Shown here: piece after piece, positions 9,380 to 17,980 of the stretch
How the letters are laid out: each line of letters starts with the position of its first letter
Numbering within the stretch: the first letter of the stretch is position 1
Assembly: GCA_963837365.1 (NCBI GenBank)
Contig: CAWIMW010000001.1
Location: 310,001-374,000 of the forward strand
Direction of reading: 5' to 3'
DNA: 64,000 nucleotides
From: CAWBXL01 sp963837365
Lineage (GTDB): Bacteria; Acidobacteriota; Terriglobia; Terriglobales; Acidobacteriaceae
Made by a program: the position numbers and the translations under genes
The notes under the pieces: model-generated
Databases searched by the model: none
What the model was told of the DNA's origin: nothing
The model's input: only the letters and a program-made list of their open reading frames with translations

Positions 9380-10993
9380 TTATTTTTTCCAGTTCAAATC
9401 CTGATACCGCCTTCTCAACTCCGTCTTGAGCAATTTTCCGGTTGATGTATGCGGAAGCTGCTCGACAAAAACAAATTCATCCGGCAACTGCCACTTGGCA
9501 AACCTCTGGGCCAGGAACTCGCGCAATTCTTCTACAGACGGCTTGGCATCATCTTTAACCACAACCACTGCCACCGGCCGCTCCTGCCACTTGGGATGCG
9601 GCACTGCGATTACAGCGGCTTCGCGCACACTGGGATGGGCCACCAGCGCATTTTCCAGATCGACGGAACTGATCCACTCCCCGCCGGACTTAATCAAGTC
9701 CTTGGTGCGGTCCACAATCTTGAGATACCCTTCGTCATCCCAACAACCCACGTCTCCGGTACGAAACCAGCCGTCGTCGGTCCATTTGTCCTTTTCGTCC
9801 GGCAGGTTGTAGTAGCTGGCTGCCACCCACGGCCCGCGCAACTGGACTTCTCCCATGGTTGCGTTGTCTCGCGGGACTTCTCCAGATTCGTTTACAACTC
9901 TCAGCTCCACGAAGGGCACTGGAATCCCGGCTTTTGCTTTGGTGGCATACTGCTCATCCTCCGGCCAATTGTTCATGTGGGATTTCAGTTGGTTCGTGGT
10001 AGCTTCCGGGCTGCTCTCGGTCAGACCCCAGCCTTGGATCAGCTTCACCCCATACTGGTCCAGTTTCCGGATCAAGGCTTCTGGCGGCGATGCCCCACCA
10101 ACCAGGACCCGGTTGGGCAGGCACTTACGCCGCTCCGGATGCCTCTCCAGGTAATCCACCAGACTCAACCAAATCGTCGGTACTCCCGCAGCGACTGTGA
10201 TCTTCTCAGTCTCAAAAAACTCCAGAAGACTCTCGATATCAAGGTGCGGCCCGGGCAAAACCAATTTGCACCCGGTCAAAGCCGAGACAAACGGCATCCC
10301 CCAGCCGTTGACATGAAACATGGAAACCACCGGCAGCAGCACATCGTTGTGGCTGATGGCAAAGTTGTCGGCGGTAGTTTGCAGAAAAGTGTGCAGCACA
10401 ACAGAACGGTGGGTATAGATCACGCCCTTAGGAACTCCAGTCGTGCCCGAGGTGTAGCACATGGAGAGGGCGTCGTTCTCCTCGATAGCCGGATAAATAA
10501 AGCTCCCGGATGCTGTAGTCAGAAACTCCTCGTAGTTATCGTGGCCCGACGGAACCCCAGTACCGGACAGCGGCACAACAATCACTCGCTCAAACTTCAC
10601 CGAGTCTTTGAACTTCTCCAGGAGCGGCAAGAGAATGTCGTCCACAATCAGAAATCGTGCCCCGCCATGGTGCGCAATGTATGCCAGGTCGGTTGGCGCC
10701 AGCCGCAGATTCAGAGTGTGAAACACACCCCCGGCTACAGGGATGCCAAAATAAGCCTCAGCATGGGCATAGTGGTTCCACATCAAGGTGGCCACGCGGT
10801 CTCCTGGACGCAGCCCGGCTTTTTGCAGCGCCTCAGCCAAAGCGCGAGAGCGGCGATAGAATTCCGCGTAAGTGTAACGATGCAGCGACCGGTCAGGCAG
10901 GCGGGAGACGATTTCACTGCGCGGGAACAATTTGCCGGCGCGCTCAAGAAGATGCACCAGCGTCAGCGGATAGTCCATCATGGTTCCGCGCAT
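9380..10993 (-). CDS. Fatty-acyl-CoA ligase (AlkK-like, AMP-forming)
   Basis: A 537-residue ANL-superfamily enzyme that activates a carboxylic acid to its CoA thioester through an acyl-adenylate. The P-loop-like motif YTSGTTGVPKG is near residue 180, GWGLTESSP near 337, the GDVGCWDDEGYLKIVDR hinge near 437 and the C-terminal catalytic lysine in TSTGKLLK. The N-terminus MMDYPLTLVHLLERA resembles medium-chain fatty-acid-CoA ligases of the AlkK type. Start ATG at 10991-10993 has AGGAA upstream. It is divergent from the phenylacetate-CoA-ligase-like gene, and a TetR-type palindrome overlaps its -10 element, so it is very likely controlled by the regulator at 12.5 kb. Chain length or aromatic preference is not resolved. 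Confidence 0.9.
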   Translation of the reverse strand: MRGTMMDYPLTLVHLLERAGKLFPRSEIVSRLPDRSLHRYTYAEFYRRSRALAEALQKAGLRPGDRVATLMWNHYAHAEAYFGIPVAGGVFHTLNLRLAPTDLAYIAHHGGARFLIVDDILLPLLEKFKDSVKFERVIVVPLSGTGVPSGHDNYEEFLTTASGSFIYPAIEENDALSMCYTSGTTGVPKGVIYTHRSVVLHTFLQTTADNFAISHNDVLLPVVSMFHVNGWGMPFVSALTGCKLVLPGPHLDIESLLEFFETEKITVAAGVPTIWLSLVDYLERHPERRKCLPNRVLVGGASPPEALIRKLDQYGVKLIQGWGLTESSPEATTNQLKSHMNNWPEDEQYATKAKAGIPVPFVELRVVNESGEVPRDNATMGEVQLRGPWVAASYYNLPDEKDKWTDDGWFRTGDVGCWDDEGYLKIVDRTKDLIKSGGEWISSVDLENALVAHPSVREAAVIAVPHPKWQERPVAVVVVKDDAKPSVEELREFLAQRFAKWQLPDEFVFVEQLPHTSTGKLLKTELRRRYQDLNWKK

Positions 10994-11055
10994 GAGAGTT
11001 TCCTGTGGGGCCTCGTTGCCAATGGCGAGAAAGTCGACTATTTTTTAGCTTGCAA

Positions 11056-11075
11056 ATTATAACGTACGTTCGATA
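11056..11075 (-). promoter_or_regulatory. Promoter -10 with overlapping palindromic operator 3
   Basis: On the minus strand TATAAT (11056-11061) is a perfect -10 hexamer for the acyl-CoA ligase. The palindrome AACGTACGTT (11061-11070), with the flanking CGATA of the other operators, overlaps its upstream edge, in the spacer. A repressor bound here would block this promoter and could also affect the divergent gene starting at 11108. Confidence 0.75.
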
Positions 11076-11107
11076 GAGTTTCCCGCTGACTACCCAGGCC
11101 AGCCAAT

Positions 11108-12434
11108 ATGGCTTCCGAGTATCTGGACCCAAAGATCGAGACTGCCACCACCAAGACTGTCCAGAAGCTACAAGAGGCGAAACTCGAGAAGCAACTGGAC
11201 TACTTGTTTGCCAAGTCGTTGTTTTATCAAGAAAAGTTCAATGCTGCTCGCCTAAAGCGGAAAGATTACCGGCGTTTGCGGGACATTGAACGCTTTCCCT
11301 TTACCACAAAAGAAGAACTCCGCGTGAGTCAGGCTTCATTCCCGCCGCTCGGTAAGCACATTGCCGCCAACATTAACAATGTCATTCGCGTGCATAGTTC
11401 CACGGGTACGACTGGCCGGCCAAGTTTTGTCGGCCTGACCCGTCGCGATGCCAAGATGTGGACCCAGCTCACCGCAAGATCGTTCTACACCCAGGGAGCC
11501 AGAAAGCAAGATATCGTTATCCATGCTGCCGGGTTGACTCTCTTTGTTGCCGGTTTGTCCTCAAAAGACGCGCTCGAACATCTCGGCGCCATGTTTGTTC
11601 CCATCGGTACAGGGGCATCGGAAAAAGCCCTGATGGCGATTCAAATGTTGCAGGCGACCGCCATGCATTGCACCCCATCCTACGCCGCTTATTTTGCCGA
11701 CTGGGTGCGACGCGAAGCGAAAATGGATCCGCGTGAACTGGGTCTCAAAAAGCTTTTCTGCGGAGCTGAACCCGGCGCGGGAATTCCCGCGGTCCGCGCG
11801 AAATTGCAGCAAGACTGGGGCGCCCGCGTCACCGAAGGCCTGGGAAATGCCGATATGGCGCCCATTATTTTCAGCGAGTGCCCCGATCAGTCAGGCATGC
11901 ACTTCAACGGTCAAGAATATGTGATGGTGGAAATTATCGATCCCGACAGCGGCAAAGTTCTGCCCATAGAAAAAGGCGTGACCGGGGAACTGGTCTATAC
12001 CAGCCTGGAGCGGGAATGTGTTCCGCTTGCTGCGATTCCGCACCCGCGACCGGGTGGAAGTCCTGGATACCTCCTGTCCCTGCGGCCGCACCAGTTTCAA
12101 ATTGCGTTGCATCGGCCGCACCGACGACATGCTGATCGTGTTGGGGGTCAATGTGTTTCCCTCAGCGGTAAAAGACATTGTGTCCAGCTTCTTTCCGCAT
12201 ACCACAGGTGAAATTCAGATTGTGTTGGATGCGCCACCACCCAAAGTTGTTCCTCCGCTCAAAGTAACGGCAGAGCATGCGGGAAATGCTGACCTCAAAA
12301 CACTGAAAGACGATATCGAAAAGAAGATCAAATCAACTTTGACGGTAGCAGCTACAGTGACCCTTGTGCCATCGGGTACGCTACCGCGTTTTGAGATGAA
12401 AGGTCAGTTGGTAAGAAAGACATACGAGGAATGA
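11108..12434 (+). pseudogene. Phenylacetate-CoA ligase-like gene (PaaK family) with a single-base frameshift
   Basis: Two overlapping frames together make one PaaK-type AMP-forming ligase of about 441 residues. Frame one carries HSSTGTTGRPS (nucleotide loop), CGAEPGAGIP and EGLGNADMAP and runs from 11108; the second supplies LRFRTRDRVEVLD, CIGRTDDMLIVLGVNVFPS and the C-terminal subdomain to 12434. The join is at CCGCTTGCTGCG (12023-12034): dropping one T at 12027/12028 restores CCGCTGCTGCG and the conserved phrase VPLLRFRTRD. It lies in the TetR-controlled cluster, divergent from the other acyl-CoA ligase. Either the gene is recently inactivated or the assembly has a one-base insertion. The enzyme would activate an aryl or arylacetic acid to its CoA ester. 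Confidence 0.85.
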
Positions 12435-12482
12435 GGAGAATTACTCAATATTCGCTTGCGCTTAGGGGGGGCTCTGAGTAAT

Positions 12483-13130
12483 ATGAACGAACGTTCGATA
12501 GATATGGCCACCTACACTATGCCACCGCAGGTATCTACCACACGAACGGTTACGCGCTTTGACCGCCGCCTGGCCAAGATACTGGAACACGCCACTACAA
12601 TTTTCTGTGAAAAAGGCTACGAAGGCGCGTCCATGCGGGACTTGTCGCGGGTGAGCGGAATGTCCCTGGCAGGACTCTACTACTATTTTGAAAGTAAAGA
12701 GAGGCTGTTGTATCTGGTCCAGAAAGATCTTTTCGCTACCGTCATGGAGTTGCTCCGCGAACGTCTGAAACCTGTGCTGGATTCGGAAGATCGGGTACGG
12801 ACTTTTATCACCAATCACGTGGAATTCTTTCTGGGTAAGCCGAAGGCGATGAAAGTCCTCTCCCACGAAGATGACGTCCTGCAAAAAGAATTGGGCAGCG
12901 AATTGGCTGCCCTCAAGCGCCAGTACTACCACAGTTGCACCGATCTGCTGGAAGCACTAAAGCGCGATAAGCGATTGAGTTTCAATACACGGGCTGCGGC
13001 CATGAGCCTGTTTGGCATGATCAACTGGCTTCATACCTGGTACAACCCGAAGGTGGATGGCAGTCCGCAGGCGTTATCCGCGGAAATTGCCGATATCTTC
13101 CTGCGGGGAATTTATTCCGCTGTCGCTTGA
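12483..13130 (+). CDS. TetR family transcriptional regulator
   Basis: About 215 residues. The N-terminal helix-turn-helix is visible as ILEHATTIFCEKGYEGASMRDLSRVSGMSLAGLYYYFESKERLL (helix 3 at GMSLAGLYYYF), followed by an all-helical ligand-binding region. ATG 12483 is preferred over the upstream TTG 12456 because a purine-rich AGGGGGGG lies at 12464-12471; ATG 12504 is another possibility. A copy of the regulon palindrome (12485-12500) overlaps the start, so the gene is probably autoregulated. The location beside two acyl-CoA ligases suggests that an acyl-CoA or the free acid is the inducer, as for other TetR regulators of fatty-acid and aromatic-acid catabolism. It follows the PaaK-like gene by 48 bp. 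Confidence 0.88.
   Translation: MNERSIDMATYTMPPQVSTTRTVTRFDRRLAKILEHATTIFCEKGYEGASMRDLSRVSGMSLAGLYYYFESKERLLYLVQKDLFATVMELLRERLKPVLDSEDRVRTFITNHVEFFLGKPKAMKVLSHEDDVLQKELGSELAALKRQYYHSCTDLLEALKRDKRLSFNTRAAAMSLFGMINWLHTWYNPKVDGSPQALSAEIADIFLRGIYSAVA
12485..12500 (+). promoter_or_regulatory. Palindromic operator 4 at the tetR start
   Basis: GAACGAACGTTCGATA differs from operator 1 by a single base (A for T at position 6) and keeps the GATA tail. It overlaps the probable start of the TetR gene, suggesting autorepression. Confidence 0.68.
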
Positions 13131-13163
13131 GTTCGGACCGCTACTCACGTCTAGGAAGCGCCC

Positions 13164-14006
13164 GTGATCACCGATTGCCACGTCCATATTGCCCCGATGG
13201 AGATGTTCCAGCCGGCTGCTCTGGAACTGGTCAAGAAGAAGCGTTCCAACTACGATCAAATTGCCGAGTACTGCCGTAATCCCAAATCATTTTTGAAATA
13301 TATGGACGCCTGCGGCATTGACCGCGCGGTGCTCATCAACTATGTGGCCCCCGAAGTGATCGGTTTTACCGGCGCGGTCAATCAGTGGGTCGCAGATTAT
13401 GTGAAGGAAGATCCCAAACGGCTGATTTCATGCGGGGGACTTCATCCTCGTACTACGCAGAATATTCTGGTGGATGTCGAACAGATATTGAAACTCGGCA
13501 TCCGTATGATCAAAATTCATCCGCCGCACCAGCTTTTATTCCCCAATGACTATCAAAATGGAGTGAAGGAGCTGGAGATTATCTACCGCGCCGCCGAGGC
13601 CAATGGAATTCCCGTCATGTTTCACACCGGAACTTCTATTTTTGCCAATGCGCGCAACCGCTACGGCGATCCCATCTTTATTGATGACGTAGCGGTGGAC
13701 TTCCCCAAGCTGAAAATCCTGCTGGCCCACGGAGGCCGGCCGCTGTGGATGAATACTTCTTTCTTTCTGCTGCGCCGGCATGCCAATGTGTTTTTGGATA
13801 TCAGCGGCATTCCTCCCAAGCTACTGCTGAAATACTTTCCTCGCCTGGAAGAGATTGCGCACAAAACCCTCTTCGGGACAGATTGGCCGGGGCCGGGAGT
13901 TCCGGATATTAAGAAGAACCTCGACGACTTTCGCAGCCTTCAGTTACCCGAAGCGATTAAGCAGCAGATTCTTAGTAAAACGGCACTCAACATCTGGCCG
14001 AGTTAA
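13164..14006 (+). CDS. Amidohydrolase-2 family metal-dependent hydrolase or decarboxylase
   Basis: A 280-residue TIM-barrel protein of the ACMSD/amidohydrolase-2 type. Metal-site features are DCHVHI (HxH, residues 4-9), MFHTGT, LAHGGRPLW and the late Asp of FGTDWPGPG. Members are decarboxylases, hydratases (LigJ) or lactonases of aromatic catabolism. Start is GTG 13164 with AGGAAG 5 bases upstream. It is 33 bp behind the TetR gene on the same strand and so probably belongs to the same transcription unit and pathway. A role on an aromatic or cyclic acid fits the CoA ligases next door; exact chemistry is unknown. Confidence 0.85.
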   Translation: MITDCHVHIAPMEMFQPAALELVKKKRSNYDQIAEYCRNPKSFLKYMDACGIDRAVLINYVAPEVIGFTGAVNQWVADYVKEDPKRLISCGGLHPRTTQNILVDVEQILKLGIRMIKIHPPHQLLFPNDYQNGVKELEIIYRAAEANGIPVMFHTGTSIFANARNRYGDPIFIDDVAVDFPKLKILLAHGGRPLWMNTSFFLLRRHANVFLDISGIPPKLLLKYFPRLEEIAHKTLFGTDWPGPGVPDIKKNLDDFRSLQLPEAIKQQILSKTALNIWPS

Positions 14007-14026
14007 CTGCCCAAACGCAGACTTGT

Positions 14027-14815
14027 TCACCATAAGTGGTAGTAGCCGTCCTTGCGGGCGATCTCTACCGGAGTTCCGAATAGTGCGGATAGGCGTTTCG
14101 GCTCCAGCATTTGTTCTTTGTGGCCGTCGGCTAGGATTTTTCCTTTGGACATCAGGACTACTCGTTCGATTTCTGGAACTATGTCGGCCAGATCGTGGGT
14201 CACCATGACTATGCCAATTCCGGAGTTTGCCAGCAGGCTCATGGTCTGGCGCAAGCTGTGGCGGGCAGCGAAGTCGAGCGAGTTGCTGGGCTCATCGAAC
14301 AGCAAAGTGCTGGGCTGGTGGACCAGGGCCCTGGCGATCAGCACGCGCCTGGCTTCTCCGGAAGACATCTCCCGTACCTTGCGGCCGGCCAAATGAACGA
14401 TCCCCAACTGGGCAAGGGCCGCTTCGGCCAGTTTCTGCTGGTCGGGATGAATCTGGTGGTTGGGAAAAATGCGTGTGCTGCTGAAAAAGCCTGAAAGAAC
14501 GATATCGCGCCCGGTTGTATTGCCGGTGCAGGCGGTCATTAGATCGTTGGAGACGATGCCCAACATGGAACGCAGCTTGTAGACTTCCCAGCGGTCGTGA
14601 CCGAGGATGGTCATCGAAGAGCCGTCACGCGCGACGGGATAGCATTCGCGGGTGATGGTCTTCACCAGGGTGGACTTTCCGCAGCCGTTCGGCCCGAGGA
14701 TGGCAACGTGTTCACCAGCTTGGATCACCAAATTGAGGTCGTCCAAAACCACGTTGTCTCCGCGCATCACGCGGATGTTACGCAAGTCGAGTAAAGCGGC
14801 AGGTACGGTCTTCAT
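14027..14815 (-). CDS. Stand-alone ABC transporter ATP-binding protein
   Basis: A 262-residue nucleotide-binding domain with Walker A GPNGCGKST (about residues 41-49), signature MSSGEARRVLIARAL, Walker B LLFDEPSNSLD and switch histidine in VMVTHDL. The closest general type is the YlmA/ModF-like single-domain ATPase. No permease or binding protein gene is adjacent; it is convergent with the amidohydrolase and divergent from lptCA. Either it pairs with a permease elsewhere or it has a non-transport role. Confidence 0.85.
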   Translation of the reverse strand: MKTVPAALLDLRNIRVMRGDNVVLDDLNLVIQAGEHVAILGPNGCGKSTLVKTITRECYPVARDGSSMTILGHDRWEVYKLRSMLGIVSNDLMTACTGNTTGRDIVLSGFFSSTRIFPNHQIHPDQQKLAEAALAQLGIVHLAGRKVREMSSGEARRVLIARALVHQPSTLLFDEPSNSLDFAARHSLRQTMSLLANSGIGIVMVTHDLADIVPEIERVVLMSKGKILADGHKEQMLEPKRLSALFGTPVEIARKDGYYHLW

Positions 14816-14914
14816 GGTCGCAGGAAGAGTGTAAGGGGAGACTCATCAAATTGCGAGGCGGGCGGCGCGGCGAAACTCACAGAAGGTAAACTTCCTGGAC
14901 TACACTATCCACAG

Positions 14915-17168
14915 ATGCCCCTCTCGGTCTCCCTTCTTCGGCGCTGGTTCGCGATCGCTGCGGTGCTGGTGATCGTCGTCGTTGCTGGGGCCTACTATTT
15001 CGCCAAATGGCGCATTGAAAATGCTTTGAAGCGCGTCCCCGAGAAAATGAACCTAGAGATCCAGCAGAGCGCCCAGGGGTTCACCATCTCCAAATCGGAA
15101 GAAGGGCGCACTGTGTTTAAAATCCAGGCGAGTAAGGCCATTCAATACAAGCAGGGCGGAAAGACTACCTTGCACGATGTGGCCATCACTCTTTATGGGC
15201 ACGATTCCACCCGCTACGATCAAGTCTATGGTTCCGAGTTTGAATACGATCCGCATTCAGGAGACGTTACCGCCAGGGGAGAAGTACAGATTGATCTTGA
15301 GGCGAACCCCGAGGGCCTGGCGCATGATGATCAGGCTATTCCCAGGGAATTGAAGAACCCCATTCATCTTAAAACCAGCGGTTTGGTTTTCAATCAGAAG
15401 ACCGGGGATGCGCACACTGCGGAGAAAGTGGAATTCCGCATTCCCCAAGCCGTGGGGACAGCCGAGGGAGCGAGCTACCGGGCAAAAGACAACGTGCTGG
15501 TGTTGCACGCGCATGTCCAGATTAAATTCAATGGGGCCGGCCATGCGACAGTTAACGCGGACCGGGCAACCATCACGAAGACTCCTCAGGCGATCGTGCT
15601 CGACGGTCTTCATATACGCCAGCAATCGCAGGCATTGGACGCGGACGTGGCTACGCTTTTTCTCCGCAAGGACAGCACGATCGAACGGATACTGGCACGG
15701 GGCAATGTAAAAGCAGATTCGCAGGGGGTGTCGGAATCTCACCTGCGCGCAGAACAGCTGGAAGTGCTCACGACCGAAAAAGGTGAAAATGTCCGTACCG
15801 CGACATTTTCCGGCAACGTGCAGATGGAGGCCGCAGGAGACCAGCCGATGCAAGGCAACGCGGGGCGCGTCACCCTCAATTTGACTGGGAAAAACCAGTT
15901 GACTCGGGTGCGTGCGGAAGGCAACGTCAAACTGCTCCAGCATCAGAAACCTGCGGTAGTCCAAGGCGAGGCGCAAGACCTGGAAATCACCGCGCCGGCG
16001 ATGGACTTCTTGTTCTCGAAATCCCGGCATATGGAGCGTGCCGAAACCTCGGGTGCGCCGCAGATTGCTTTGCGTCCTTCGGATGCAAATTCGCTGTCGC
16101 AACAGACCCTAGTGACCGCCGCAAAGTTTGTCGCCGCTTTTGACGAACAGGGATTGACCTCGATCCACGGCGCTCCCAGTGCGCGCATTGTCACCGTGAC
16201 TCCCGGCGAGCCAGATCGCGTCAGTACAAGCGATGTCCTCGATGCATTCTTCCATCCCGGCAAAGGACTCGATTCCATCACGCAGCAGGACAACTTTGCT
16301 TACGTGGATGGAGAACGCAAGGCGTGGGCCCAGCGCGCGCGTTACACGGTGGCGGACCACATGATCACACTCGGCGGTTCGTCGCGGGTGGTTGACGGCG
16401 GCATGACGACCACGGCGAACTCCATAAGACTCAACCGTGCCACCGGCGACGCGGTCGCAGATGGAGATGTGAAGAGCACTTATAGCGACCTGAAGCAGCA
16501 ACCGGATGGTGCGCTGTTGGCGTCATCCTCACCCATTCACGTCACCGCGCGCACCATGACAGCGCACAAGAGTCCGTCAGTCGCCGTCTATAGTGGCAAT
16601 GCCCGGCTTTGGCAGGATGCTAACGTGATTGAGGCCCCATCCATTCAATTTGATCGTGATCGCCGTTCAGTTGTCGCGAATGGCGCCAACGGAAGACCGG
16701 TCGCAATGCTGGTCACTCAGATTGACAACAGGAATAAGGCCGCATCGTTGACGGTGAATGCCACCCATCTTGCCTACACCGACAACGAACGCAGAGCCCA
16801 CCTTGAAGGGAAATGTGGTAGCAAAGTGGACCGACCTGACCATTACGGCGCGGACCCTGGATGTTTTTCTTCAGGCGAGCGGCGAAACCGCATCCACTTC
16901 AATGAATAATCTAGGAAAATTGGATCGAGTAGTGGCGCACGATCAGGTAAAGATCAACCAAGCCAAACGCCAGGCCACGGGGGACCAGCTGGTCTACACC
17001 GCAGCCGACGACAAGTTTGTCCTCACCGGCGGGCCGCCTTGCATTTTTGATGCCGAACAGGGCAAGATTACCGGGGTTTCGTTGACTTTATTTAGACACG
17101 ATGATAGGGTGCTGGTAGAAGGTAACGCTGCATCCCCCGTGGTTACCCAGACGCGAGTGGTACGATAA
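14915..17168 (+). pseudogene. lptC/lptA: LptC-LptA/OstA-like LPS transport protein, split by a one-base frameshift
   Basis: Two overlapping frames (14915-16909 and 16758-17168) form one protein of about 750 residues. An N-terminal membrane helix (about residues 9-30) and LptC-like beta-jellyroll are followed by several OstA/LptA-type repeats with GNVKADSQG, GNVQMEA, AEGNVKLL and, in the second frame, GNVVAKWTDLTITARTLDVF. Removing one A from the AAA at 16811-16813 restores HLEGNVVAKWTDL. The stop is immediately followed by the lptB ATG. The family forms the periplasmic bridge carrying LPS to the outer membrane and is usually essential, so an assembly insertion is more likely than true loss. 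The LptC-LptA fusion is inferred from the domain order. Confidence 0.85.
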
Positions 17169-17897
17169 ATGCGTACTCTGGCCACCGACGAAGTCGGCAA
17201 ATCGTACCGTGGCCGACGAGTCGTGAATGGAGTCAGCCTTCGCGTAAATCAGGGTGAAGTTGTTGGTTTATTAGGGCCTAACGGCGCCGGTAAGACCACA
17301 ACTTTCTACACGATTGTTGGCCTGATACCTCCCGACACAGGCCGGGTTCTGCTGGACGAGGACGATATCACTGACGTGCCCATGTATCTGCGGGCCCGCC
17401 AGTATGGCATCAGCTACCTCCCGCAGGAAGCCTCGGTCTTCCGAAAGCTCACTGTAGAGGAAAACATTCTGGCGGTGCTGGAAGCGCAGCCCATCTCCTG
17501 GCATGAACGTCGGGAAAAGATGGAAACGCTGATTGACCAGCTTGGGCTGGAGCATATCCGGCTGAACCGCGGCTATGCGCTGTCCGGGGGGGAACGTCGC
17601 CGGGTAGAGATTGCCCGGGCCTTGTGCATCAACCCGACGTTCATTTTGCTGGATGAACCGTTCTCGGGCATTGACCCCATTGCGGTTTTAGATTTGCAAA
17701 AGATTATCAGCGATCTGCGGGCCGGTGGGATTGGCATTTTGATAACGGATCACAATGTACGCGAAACGCTTTCGGTCACGGACCGTGCGTACATTATTAA
17801 TGAAGGCCGGATTTTCCGGCAGGGAACGCCTGAGCAGCTTGGCAGCGATCCTGAAGTAAGAAGAGTTTATTTAGGCGAAAGTTTTTCTTTGGTGTGA
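17169..17897 (+). CDS. lptB: LPS export ABC transporter ATP-binding protein LptB
   Basis: A 242-residue ATPase: Walker A GPNGAGKTT (about 36-44), Q-loop SYLPQEAS, signature LSGGERRRVEIARAL, Walker B FILLDEPFSGIDPIAV and His-switch LITDHNVRETL. These phrases are diagnostic for LptB, which powers extraction of LPS from the inner membrane with LptFG. ATG follows the lptCA stop with no gap (TAAATG), and rpoN follows, giving the classic lptA-lptB-rpoN-hpf order. Confidence 0.95.
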   Translation: MRTLATDEVGKSYRGRRVVNGVSLRVNQGEVVGLLGPNGAGKTTTFYTIVGLIPPDTGRVLLDEDDITDVPMYLRARQYGISYLPQEASVFRKLTVEENILAVLEAQPISWHERREKMETLIDQLGLEHIRLNRGYALSGGERRRVEIARALCINPTFILLDEPFSGIDPIAVLDLQKIISDLRAGGIGILITDHNVRETLSVTDRAYIINEGRIFRQGTPEQLGSDPEVRRVYLGESFSLV

Positions 17898-17902
17898 GAG
17901 AG

Positions 17903-17979
17903 GTCGTTGGCCGTTAGTCGTTGGTCATTAGCCAAATCGGGCTAGGGCCAGCGACCACGACCAAAGACCAACGACTAAC
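17903..17979 (+). repeat. Self-complementary rpoN leader with A-B-A'-B' arrangement
   Basis: Word A GTCGTTGGCC (17903-17912) pairs with A' GGCCAGCGAC (17946-17955, one mismatch). Word B GTTAGTCGTTGGTC (17913-17926) pairs perfectly with B' GACCAACGACTAAC (17966-17979). Because A and B resemble each other, alternative pairings are possible. The last arm ends one base before the rpoN ATG and no Shine-Dalgarno sequence is visible. Confidence 0.75.
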
Positions 17980-17980
17980 T

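Noticed and set aside
9449..11062. 537-residue open frame antisense to the acyl-CoA ligase
   Set aside because: Exactly shadows a well-supported ANL ligase in the opposite strand; composition is irregular and no motif or ribosome site is seen.
16811..16813. Programmed frameshift in lptCA
   Set aside because: The required shift is +1 at AAA-T with no stop codon, rare codon or stimulatory structure visible, and similar one-base insertions occur in two other genes.
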